The position numbers and the translations under genes were made by a program. A stretch of DNA of 64,000 bases from positions 744,001 to 808,000 of the forward strand of contig NZ_CP102275.1 in assembly GCF_025149465.1 (NCBI RefSeq), read 5' to 3'. Under the pieces are notes generated by a model. The model made no database searches. It was not told the origin of the DNA and saw nothing but the letters and a program-made list of their open reading frames with translations. This DNA is from Thomasclavelia spiroformis DSM 1552 (GTDB taxonomy: Bacteria; Bacillota_I; Bacilli_A; Erysipelotrichales; Coprobacillaceae). Below are positions 16,517-24,016 of the stretch, one piece after another. The number at the start of each line of letters is the position of its first letter. Within the stretch, counting starts at the first letter, position 1.

Positions 16517-18407
16517 GTGTGCCACGCATGACATAAGACTAGGTGGTGAAAGTCCACTGTGGGGGTTTCGTACTACCAACCACTAGCCGAAGACAAGGTA
16601 TCCATCGTAAGGTGTGAACGGGAGGAAGTTGGAGGCAAAGTCCTGACCCAAGGAATACGAACTATTTTAGGCAGAAGCTTATCGGATGAGATTGCTAAAC
16701 AAATCGAAGTCCAATAGTACGACGGAATAAGCAGTGTAAAGATAGTGGGTACATAGGATGAAAGTGTTATGTCTTACCGTGGGAGGTCCTAGGAACATGA
16801 TGAAAATGTAATCATGGTGGAAACGTTTGTCCTAGGAAGTCAGCCGAGGTCATAGTAGTGATGATGATAACTGTAATGGTTATCTAGCGAAGGACCGAAC
16901 ATAAGGAGGTGAACTGGAAATGAAAGATACTCAAGATAAAATAGGATACTGTCAACTATCATTAGGCTTACTCTATGAAGATAGTACGGAATACGACAAT
17001 AGTGGAGAAGTGTATCCTACATCAAAACAAGAGATATCACATACGAAGAACACCAATAGATTTGTAGTACATGAGAAGTTACTTGAAACAATTATGGAGG
17101 ATGCCAATATAGAAAAGGCAATCCAAAGGGTTATGAGTAATAAGGGAAGTGGTGGTGTAGATAAAATGCAAGTCGCAGAAGTTCGTACGCATTTCGCACA
17201 ACACTGGTCTTATCTAAAGAAACTTATCATGGAGGGACATTATAGTCCACAAGCCGTTAAAAGAGTAGAAATACCAAAAGATAACGGAAAGAAAAGAGAG
17301 TTAGGAATTCCAACAGTGACGGATAGGGTCATACAACAGGCGATAGTACAGGTACTGACACCAATATTTGAACCCCAATTCAGTGACAATAGTTATGGGT
17401 TCCGACCAAGAAGAAATGCCCATCAAGCAGTAAGAAAAGTAGTCGAATACGCCAATGAAGGATATCGATATACAGTAGACCTAGATTTAGAGAAGTACTT
17501 TGATACAGTCAACCATTCAAGACTTATACAGATATTGTCACAAACTATTAAAGACGGAAGAGTTATATCACTCATACATAAATATCTCAATGCAGGAGTC
17601 ATAGTAAAACATAAGTTTGAAGAAACTACAAAAGGAGTACCCCAAGGTGGGCCACTCAGCCCATTATTATCAAATATATATCTTAATGAATTTGATAAAG
17701 AAATGGAAAGAAGAGGAAATCGATTTGTAAGGTACGCAGATGACTGTGTCATACTATTCAAAAGTAAAAGAAGTGCAATGAGAGTCAAAGAAACAGTGAC
17801 AAGATATTTAGAAGAGAAATTATTTGTAAAAGTGAACCAAGAGAAGACAAAGGTAGCCTATATTACTGATATAAAATTCTTGGGCTTTGGATTTTATATA
17901 GAGAAGAGTGGTAATGTACGAATCACTGTTCACAAGAAATCTAAAGAAAAGATGAAAAAGAGAATAAAGGAAATCACCAAAAGGAACCGACCAATATCAA
18001 GTAAGGAATTAGCTAAAGAGTTAAAAGAATACATTACAGGTTGGGTGAATTACTATAGGATAGCGAATATGAGTAAACATCTAAGGGAAATAGACTCATG
18101 GATGAGAAGAAGAATACGAATGATATATTGGAAAAGATGGAAGTTAGTAAGAACAAGGTATAGAAATTTACAAAAACTAGGTATTAATAAAAGTAAGGCA
18201 TGGGAATGGGCAAACACAAGAAAAAGCTACTGGCACATCGCCAATAGCTTCATACTAAAAAGGACACTTACAAATGAAGTATTAAAAATATACGGATTTA
18301 TAAGTGCACTAGATTATTACAACTCTATAAACTTATGAAACGCCGTGTAGGGAACCCTACGCACGGTGTTGTGAAAGGGGCGAAAGATTTTAATTCTTAG
18401 CCCCTAT
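16517..18407 (+). mobile_element. Group II intron, class C type
   Basis: The 5' end is GTGTG at 16517-16521. About 400 nt of folded ribozyme sequence precede the intron-encoded protein. Domain V is at about 18340-18368, with a CGC triad and the arms GCCGTG / CACGG around TAGGGAACCCTA. Domain VI follows as GGGGC (18377-18381) with GCCCC (18400-18404), and the intron ends near 18407. Insertion immediately behind the rpsO terminator hairpin, the CGC triad in domain V, and a reverse transcriptase without an endonuclease domain are all class C habits. Both ends are estimated by eye within a few bases. Confidence 0.88.
16920..18338 (+). CDS. ltrA: Group II intron reverse transcriptase/maturase
   Basis: The intron-encoded protein (472 residues) copies intron RNA and aids splicing. 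Reverse transcriptase blocks run from about residue 60: GSGGVDKMQV, GKKRELGIPTVTDRVIQQAI, QFSDNSYGFRPRRNAHQAV, DLDLEKYFDTVNH, GVPQGGPLSPLLSNIYLNE, and the catalytic RYADDCVILF. The maturase domain X follows (ELKEYITGWVNYYRIA through KSYWHIANSFILKR). No HNH endonuclease domain follows, as in class C introns. AAGGAGGTGA lies 8 bases before the ATG. The frame is intact, so the element may be active. Its codon use (ATA, GTA, AGA-rich) differs from neighbouring genes. Confidence 0.95.
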   Translation: MKDTQDKIGYCQLSLGLLYEDSTEYDNSGEVYPTSKQEISHTKNTNRFVVHEKLLETIMEDANIEKAIQRVMSNKGSGGVDKMQVAEVRTHFAQHWSYLKKLIMEGHYSPQAVKRVEIPKDNGKKRELGIPTVTDRVIQQAIVQVLTPIFEPQFSDNSYGFRPRRNAHQAVRKVVEYANEGYRYTVDLDLEKYFDTVNHSRLIQILSQTIKDGRVISLIHKYLNAGVIVKHKFEETTKGVPQGGPLSPLLSNIYLNEFDKEMERRGNRFVRYADDCVILFKSKRSAMRVKETVTRYLEEKLFVKVNQEKTKVAYITDIKFLGFGFYIEKSGNVRITVHKKSKEKMKKRIKEITKRNRPISSKELAKELKEYITGWVNYYRIANMSKHLREIDSWMRRRIRMIYWKRWKLVRTRYRNLQKLGINKSKAWEWANTRKSYWHIANSFILKRTLTNEVLKIYGFISALDYYNSINL

Positions 18408-18425
18408 TCAATTATTTTATCAAAA

Positions 18426-18444
18426 AATCCTCCAATGGAGGATT
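18426..18444 (-). terminator. Terminator of the sortase cassette
   Basis: AATCCTCC and GGAGGATT form an 8-bp stem; on the minus strand it is followed by a short T run (TTTTGAT). It overlaps the last bases of the membrane protein gene and could also act on the plus strand. Confidence 0.7.
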
Positions 18445-19264
18445 AAGATTTTTCTATTTTTATATATGCACAAATTATTCCCGATGCAATTAAGATTAAT
18501 CCAGCGATAATATAAATTAATAAATATGTATTAATTGTGCTAGTAATAAAATTATAGAAATATTGAGGAGATAAACTGATTTTATTAACAAAATTACCAA
18601 AATAAATAATTGTCTGTAAAATAAAGCATATTAATCCTGAACTTATTAAAGAATAAGCAAAATATCTACGTCTACCACGATAGTGACTAAATAAGTGATA
18701 TAAAATAAATCCAGCAAGTAGTATCAATAAAACTAAGATAACTACAATAACGTGGTAAAAAGAATGAAAGTTATTAACTATGTCAACATATATATTTAAA
18801 TATGGAAATGTTAAATATGTTTCATAATAATCAATTAAATTTGTTTTTAAAATTGAAATTGCAGTTTCTTCTTCACTATTAATAATAATATTTGCTGATT
18901 TAAGATAATTATCAATATCATTAGAAAGTTTTTCTTCAAACTTAGATGTATCAATTTTTGTTTTACCATATACTAAAGCATCTTTTAAATGATTTTCCAT
19001 TATATCATCAGCTTCTTTTTCATCAATATAATTTTCAAACATTTCAATTGGAAAACCAGTTGATTGTGTTTCTTGTTGAATCTGTTTATTTAAGTTACTA
19101 ATAGCTTCTTGATAAAAATTAACACTTTCCATTTTAGAAAGTAGATAATTTGCGTTAAAAATAGTAAAATTACTAATTGTTAAAACAATAAAAATACTAA
19201 TAAAAACAGTTAATAACAATGATACTATATAAGCTACTGATCTACGTTTTGATTTTTTATGCAT
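18443..19264 (-). CDS. Four-helix membrane protein of the sortase cassette
   Basis: I do not recognise a named family. The 273-residue protein has one N-terminal membrane helix (about 11-33), an outside polar region of roughly 130 residues rich in Glu, Asn and Lys, and three further helices (about 167-190, 202-224 and 245-268), ending in a short basic tail. It starts one base after the sortase stop and is read with the sortase and its likely substrate. A role in presenting or retaining the anchored protein is an inference from context only. Confidence 0.6.
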   Translation of the reverse strand: MHKKSKRRSVAYIVSLLLTVFISIFIVLTISNFTIFNANYLLSKMESVNFYQEAISNLNKQIQQETQSTGFPIEMFENYIDEKEADDIMENHLKDALVYGKTKIDTSKFEEKLSNDIDNYLKSANIIINSEEETAISILKTNLIDYYETYLTFPYLNIYVDIVNNFHSFYHVIVVILVLLILLAGFILYHLFSHYRGRRRYFAYSLISSGLICFILQTIIYFGNFVNKISLSPQYFYNFITSTINTYLLIYIIAGLILIASGIICAYIKIEKS

Positions 19265-19265
19265 A

Positions 19266-19934
19266 TTATTGTCCCTCCACTATAGTTGGTCCACTTATTT
19301 TATCAGCATAAACAAATAGTCGTTGAGATTTATAACCGATTAATTCAAATGGATAACATGTATATAAAATTAACTGTTCTTTTTTATCTTGTTTTAAATC
19401 ATAATTTGAACTATCATCCGCATCAGCAATTTTTGTATTTGTTATTTTATATTGGAAATCTCCATAGTGAGTAGAAATACTAATAATATCACCTGTTTTA
19501 ATATTTCCTAAAGGTTCAAAATAAGGTATTGAATGCCCAGCGATAAGAATCGTACGATTAAATCCTGGTAAAAAAGATCCGGCAAATAATCCGGCACCAT
19601 GTCTTAATTGCTCTCTATCATCACCATAATATAAATTTACTTTAATATTGACCGAATCAATCGTAAGTTTTCCAAACATATCACCAAAATTTGGTTGAAT
19701 AATTTGAGAAGCTTTAATAATATCAGAAGACACTAATTTATTTGCATATAAATTTTGAGAATTTTCTTCATTTAATTCAGGTGCATAGTCACTTGCAATC
19801 AAGTTATAAATAGATATTAAAGGGTCAATTACAGGACTTATTAACATATATAATGTCAAATAGCAGATAAATGTAAAAGATAATGGCACTAATATTAGTG
19901 CCATTATTTTACTTTGTTTATGATGTAATTTCAT
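19266..19934 (-). CDS. Sortase, class D-like
   Basis: A membrane-anchored cysteine transpeptidase that attaches surface proteins to the cell wall. The 222-residue protein has an N-terminal signal anchor (about 10-32) and the catalytic set His in LIAGHSIPYF, Cys in LYTCYPF, and Arg in SQRLFVYA. The small size and absence of an extra C-terminal helix fit class D or a related minor class. The start overlaps the stop of the upstream secreted protein (TAATG), strongly suggesting that this protein is its substrate. Confidence 0.88.
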   Translation of the reverse strand: MKLHHKQSKIMALILVPLSFTFICYLTLYMLISPVIDPLISIYNLIASDYAPELNEENSQNLYANKLVSSDIIKASQIIQPNFGDMFGKLTIDSVNIKVNLYYGDDREQLRHGAGLFAGSFLPGFNRTILIAGHSIPYFEPLGNIKTGDIISISTHYGDFQYKITNTKIADADDSSNYDLKQDKKEQLILYTCYPFELIGYKSQRLFVYADKISGPTIVEGQ

Positions 19935-20491
19935 TATTTACAAAATAACTGTTTTCTTTTTGCATAATATCCTGCACCCAATAAAATAATAACTAAACCT
20001 GATGCAATAACTACCGTTTGTGTCATATCATAACCAGTTCTTTTTATAACTTGAGTAGTTGTATAAATAAGTTTATCTCCATCATAGAATGAAATAGTTC
20101 TATCGGCACCGTTTAGTTTAACAGTTAATCCAATGGCATTTGCTGCAGCTTGTAGAAATTCTAAGATATCATAAGCTTGTTGTCTTGTAATAGAGTTAAA
20201 GTCTTTGATATGATTAGCAGCTAAGTATGATTTAGTAGCTTCGATATTATTAATGATGATAGTTTTTTGTTCTGAGGTTAAGTCAAAACCATCTTGCATC
20301 ATATAATTTTCAGCAGTGTTAATATCAGCATCTTGTAAACCGACAGTTGAACCATCAACTTCTACTGTTGATTTTAATGCAGCTAAAACCTCTTTTTCAT
20401 TATCATTTAAATTTCCTATTGCCCATAATGAAGATGTAGTTGATATTACTAGGAAACAAGCTACAAGCAATGAGCAAATTCTTTTTTTCAT
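19934..20491 (-). CDS. Secreted, C-terminally anchored protein; probable sortase substrate
   Basis: A 185-residue exported protein: signal peptide (about 1-24), a helical extracellular domain (DNEKEVLAALKSTVEVDG through AYDILEFLQAAANAIG), then a C-terminal sorting-signal layout. The last part has VIKRTGYD, a hydrophobic helix (TVVIASGLVIILLGAGYYA) and a basic tail KRKQ. In place of LPXTG the motif reads I-K-R-T-G, where Lys replaces Pro. Translational coupling to the sortase gene supports a dedicated substrate-enzyme pair. Its function is unknown; binding or spore-coat roles would be guesses. Confidence 0.7.
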   Translation of the reverse strand: MKKRICSLLVACFLVISTTSSLWAIGNLNDNEKEVLAALKSTVEVDGSTVGLQDADINTAENYMMQDGFDLTSEQKTIIINNIEATKSYLAANHIKDFNSITRQQAYDILEFLQAAANAIGLTVKLNGADRTISFYDGDKLIYTTTQVIKRTGYDMTQTVVIASGLVIILLGAGYYAKRKQLFCK

Positions 20492-20580
20492 TTTTCTTCC
20501 TCCCTATCATAAATACATATATCAATGATATGCCTTTTTTGTATAAATAACAAGCAATATTATAATAATTTAACATTTTT

Positions 20581-21591
20581 TTATTTTATATATTGCATTT
20601 CAGTTAATTTTTTAATTATTTGATTAGATAACAATTGACTATATTTGTCATTTCCATTGATTGAATCAGCTTTTAAACTATCAGGTATCTTATTTTCAGC
20701 TATATTTTGTTGGTCTGCTGGTGTTGGTTGAATACCTAAATCATTTAATCCACTAGTTAATAAATAATTTTTAAAATCTAAAAAATGTTCACCATGTGTA
20801 TTTTTTAATGCTTGATTTGTTTCATTTCGATTATCTTGAGTTAATGAAACAACAATATATTTATCAGTATTAAAGGCTCTGATAATTTGATTTTGGTAAT
20901 TAGCTAAGCTACCGCGAATACTTTCTTCGTAAGCACCAGTATAAAGAATCAAAATACTATCTGATTCAATCTCACTATTAATTTGTAATAATGTTGGTGA
21001 ATTTACGACTGAAGCTTCACCAGGTTCATTTCGAGTAAATACAAGTGTATTTCCTTCATGTTGATAAGTAATTGTACCTTCAATTCCATTAATAGTAACT
21101 TTTTCAATCGAACCTTGGCATTCCAATAAATCATTATTAGCTTTACCATCACTATCTAAAAAAACAATTGATGTAGGTGTAGTAGTGCTTGGTATAGATA
21201 ATTTATCTATATAAACAGGTGTAACTCCTAATTTAACTAATAAAGCTGAACTAGTTAGTTTTGCATCACCGATTACTTTAATATTAGCATTTAATGATTG
21301 CGATAAATAAGTTACATATGAATTGTTTTGGTTTTCACTACCGATTGTTGTACTATCTCCAACACAATAGATAGTAGGAATTTCTGTGACTTTTTCACTT
21401 TCATCCGTTTTATCTTTATCTTCTTTTTCCTGAGGTTTTTCTTTTTCAACTTCAGTAGTTGTATTAGCACTATTAAATTTATTAGCAACTTTTTCAGTGC
21501 TATTTCGATCGTAAAAAATTATTATAACAATTAAAACACATAAAATTATTACAGTGATGGCAAAAAGTATATTATTTCTCTTTTGAATCAT
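20581..21591 (-). CDS. SGNH-hydrolase-like membrane-anchored protein
   Basis: A 336-residue extracellular protein anchored by an N-terminal helix (about 8-28), then a charged linker rich in Lys and Glu (KEKPQEKEDKDKTDESEK). The body starts with IYCVGDSTTIGS, the block I serine motif of SGNH/GDSL esterases. Later conserved Asp/His blocks are not clear, so catalytic competence is uncertain. It is the last gene of the polysaccharide-control operon, starting 6 bases after cpsD. Removal or addition of acyl groups on surface polysaccharide is plausible. Confidence 0.6.
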   Translation of the reverse strand: MIQKRNNILFAITVIILCVLIVIIIFYDRNSTEKVANKFNSANTTTEVEKEKPQEKEDKDKTDESEKVTEIPTIYCVGDSTTIGSENQNNSYVTYLSQSLNANIKVIGDAKLTSSALLVKLGVTPVYIDKLSIPSTTTPTSIVFLDSDGKANNDLLECQGSIEKVTINGIEGTITYQHEGNTLVFTRNEPGEASVVNSPTLLQINSEIESDSILILYTGAYEESIRGSLANYQNQIIRAFNTDKYIVVSLTQDNRNETNQALKNTHGEHFLDFKNYLLTSGLNDLGIQPTPADQQNIAENKIPDSLKADSINGNDKYSQLLSNQIIKKLTEMQYIK

Positions 21592-21597
21592 TTTATC

Positions 21598-22326
21598 TTA
21601 ATAATAGTAATAATAATACTTAGAATTCATGCCATCATCTTCAACTTGTGTCAATACTGTGCCAATTATGTGTACGTTGTTTTTCTGTAAAATTTCAATT
21701 GCTGATTTTGCATCTTTACGATTAGTAGATTTAGAAGAACATATAAATATAGTTCCATCTACTACATTTCCAATTGGGATAGCATCACTAACTACCATTA
21801 CTGGAGGGCAGTCAATAATAATAAAATCATACATTTCTTTTAATTTTTTTATAAATTCTTCAAAAATAGGTTTACTTAATAATTCTGAAGGATTAGGTAC
21901 TTTAATCCCTGATGTTAAAACACTTAATTCCCCAACAAAAGACTTATCAGTTATTTTTTGAAAATATGATTGATTGATCTTTTTATTTTTATCATAATCA
22001 ATCAATGCATTAGTAAGACCGTTAGTATTAGAAAGTTTTAGATATTTATGTAACACTGGTTTTTTTAAATCTGCATCGATGAGTAAAACTTTAGGATATT
22101 TAGCAGCATAAATCATTGCTAAATTCAATGAAGTGGTACTTTTAGATTCAGATGGAGCTGCAGAAGTAATATTAATTACTTTAATATCTTGTCCAACAGC
22201 TGAATATTCAATATTTGTACGTATATGACGATAAATTTCATTATAATCAACGCGACTATTTTTTTGATTAGGGTTGGTTATTAACAACGTGGATTCACTT
22301 TCTTTTTTTGTTTTTTTCTTAAACAT
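21598..22326 (-). CDS. cpsD: CpsD-type bacterial tyrosine kinase
   Basis: Autophosphorylating tyrosine kinase that controls capsule or exopolysaccharide assembly, working with the Wzz-like membrane protein. The 242-residue protein has the Walker A' motif VLLIDADLKKP, Walker B in FIIIDCPPV, and a C-terminal tyrosine cluster (six Tyr at the end) as the phosphorylation site. The Walker A loop reads S-A-A-P-S-E-S-K-S-T-T, with Ser where the family usually has Gly on both sides of Glu. The Lys-Ser-Thr core is kept, so nucleotide binding may persist. Its gene order after cpsB is classical. Confidence 0.88.
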   Translation of the reverse strand: MFKKKTKKESESTLLITNPNQKNSRVDYNEIYRHIRTNIEYSAVGQDIKVINITSAAPSESKSTTSLNLAMIYAAKYPKVLLIDADLKKPVLHKYLKLSNTNGLTNALIDYDKNKKINQSYFQKITDKSFVGELSVLTSGIKVPNPSELLSKPIFEEFIKKLKEMYDFIIIDCPPVMVVSDAIPIGNVVDGTIFICSSKSTNRKDAKSAIEILQKNNVHIIGTVLTQVEDDGMNSKYYYYYY

Positions 22327-23088
22327 TTATTTTCTCCTTTTAAACAATGATAGTTTTTTTACTTGTACTGGTAAAACCTCTTTACCGTTAATGATAGCAA
22401 GAGGGTTATCATACATTAATTGTCTAATATTTTTTTCTTCATATTTTTTAGATAATAATTCGTATGTATCATGCAAATTTGGAAAACGATGTCTTGATGC
22501 TCTATGAGTATCATTAGCAATAACATGAATTAATCCTTTTTCCAATAATTTATAGGCATTTTTTTTAATTTTACTGCCATTTTCACCAAGAAAACTAGAA
22601 CTGTTTACTTGGATGATATAACCATGCTTTATCCATGAACTAATCATTGATAAATCTAAATCTTTATAAAAATATCTTTCAACATGAGCAATGATTAATT
22701 TGTGCTTTAATGAATATTCATATAAATAATCAAGACAATCACCATTTATCTTTCTTGATAAATTAAATTCAACAAGTACATATGGACCATTGTTGATGGG
22801 AATAATTAAATTGTTTTGTAACCCAATTAAACATTCATCATTAAGCATAACTTCACTGCCACAATACCCAATAATTCCATATTCTTTAGCTAATTTGATA
22901 AAATCATTAATTCTTTGTTTAATTAAATTAAGATCATTTGTTGTTCCTGGAATAATATGTGGTGTTGCAACGATTCTTTTTATATTTTGTTTTTTTGCTT
23001 TTGTTAGTGCTTCTTTAGCATCATTCAAGTTTGCAATACCATCATCAATATCCCAAGCATAATGACTATGGATATCGATCAATTCCAT
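22327..23088 (-). CDS. cpsB: CpsB-type PHP-domain tyrosine phosphatase
   Basis: Manganese-dependent phosphatase that dephosphorylates CpsD. The 253-residue PHP protein has the metal-binding motif DIHSHYAWDIDDG at its start, RIVATPHIIPG, LIIAHVERY, and VIANDTHRASRHR near residue 190, matching the CpsB/YwqE family. The start overlaps the wzz-like gene by one base and its stop abuts cpsD, so the three are translated together. Length and motif order are normal. Confidence 0.9.
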   Translation of the reverse strand: MELIDIHSHYAWDIDDGIANLNDAKEALTKAKKQNIKRIVATPHIIPGTTNDLNLIKQRINDFIKLAKEYGIIGYCGSEVMLNDECLIGLQNNLIIPINNGPYVLVEFNLSRKINGDCLDYLYEYSLKHKLIIAHVERYFYKDLDLSMISSWIKHGYIIQVNSSSFLGENGSKIKKNAYKLLEKGLIHVIANDTHRASRHRFPNLHDTYELLSKKYEEKNIRQLMYDNPLAIINGKEVLPVQVKKLSLFKRRK

Positions 23089-23774
23089 TATTGATCCTCA
23101 AAATATGGAACTATTCCTAATACAGGTAAATTTAAAACTTGTTCAGCAACATCTGCATTTTTAATTTTACTATCCAATAAATAAGTTAATAATATGTATC
23201 CTAAAGAAATAACTATTCCTGCAACTGCACCTAAAACCATATTTTTTTGAATGTTAGGCGAAACAGGAGCAGTGTTAATTTCGGCATTATCAACCATAAT
23301 AATATTAGATACATCTAATATCTCTTTTACTGTTTCTGTAAATACGTTGATTGTTTCATCAACAATTCTTTTAGATAAGCCAGGATCAGTTGTTGTAGCA
23401 CTTATTTCAATTATTTGTGTATCTTCAGTATTTGAAACCTGTAAAGCATTACTTACTAAGCCAGATGAAATATCTAAATTTTTAGCAACTTTATCTTGAA
23501 TATTATTTCCTTGTAATAATTCGATGTAGTTTGCAACCATCGATTCATTAGAATTTAATTGATTATTATCAATTGCACCATCTATTACTTCAGCTTTTAA
23601 TAAGATAGTTCCCTGTGATGAATATTTTTTATCTACCATAAATGCTGTATAGGCTCCAACTAATATGGCTCCAATTAGCATAAATATCACAATTGATTTT
23701 AAATGTTTTCTAATTAATTTAAATAATTCTGATAAGTCTATTTGAACTTCATCATTTAATTCAGTTTTATCCAT
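23088..23774 (-). CDS. Wzz/CapA-type polysaccharide chain-length and kinase-activating protein
   Basis: Membrane protein that sets polymer length and activates the CpsD kinase. The 228-residue protein has a short cytoplasmic N-terminus (VQIDLSELFKLIRKHLKSI), a first helix (about 28-50), an extracellular helical domain, and a second helix (about 180-200) behind a proline-containing P-x-x-P-x-x-P motif region (APVSPNIQKN). The start ATG 23774 is chosen because AGGAGGA (23778-23784, complement) is optimally spaced. It is the first gene of the control operon. Confidence 0.88.
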   Translation of the reverse strand: MDKTELNDEVQIDLSELFKLIRKHLKSIVIFMLIGAILVGAYTAFMVDKKYSSQGTILLKAEVIDGAIDNNQLNSNESMVANYIELLQGNNIQDKVAKNLDISSGLVSNALQVSNTEDTQIIEISATTTDPGLSKRIVDETINVFTETVKEILDVSNIIMVDNAEINTAPVSPNIQKNMVLGAVAGIVISLGYILLTYLLDSKIKNADVAEQVLNLPVLGIVPYFEDQ

Positions 23775-23806
23775 AAGTCCTCCTAAATAAATATATTCCA
23801 TCATCC

Positions 23807-23835
23807 ATTATGCTCCATAAATGAATTAAATGCAA
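23807..23835 (-). promoter_or_regulatory. Promoter of the polysaccharide-control operon
   Basis: On the minus strand, TTGCAT (23830-23835) and CATAAT (23807-23812) are separated by 17 bp, about 30 bases before the wzz-like start codon. Confidence 0.6.
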
Positions 23836-24016
23836 GGAATAATAAGTAAAAAGTAGAGAAATGGTCAATTATTTCTTGTTTTGTCTAAAAAGAAATTTTA
23901 ATAAATAAAAGACTTGATTTATTACTAGAAATTTATAATAATAAAGATGTTTTTGAAATATTATATCGAGAAATATAAAAAGGGCAAATACAATTAAATA
24001 GGGGGAGAGAATAATA

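Noticed and set aside
17423-17788. 121-residue minus-strand reading frame in the intron
   Set aside because: Antisense to the conserved reverse transcriptase core; explained as a shadow.
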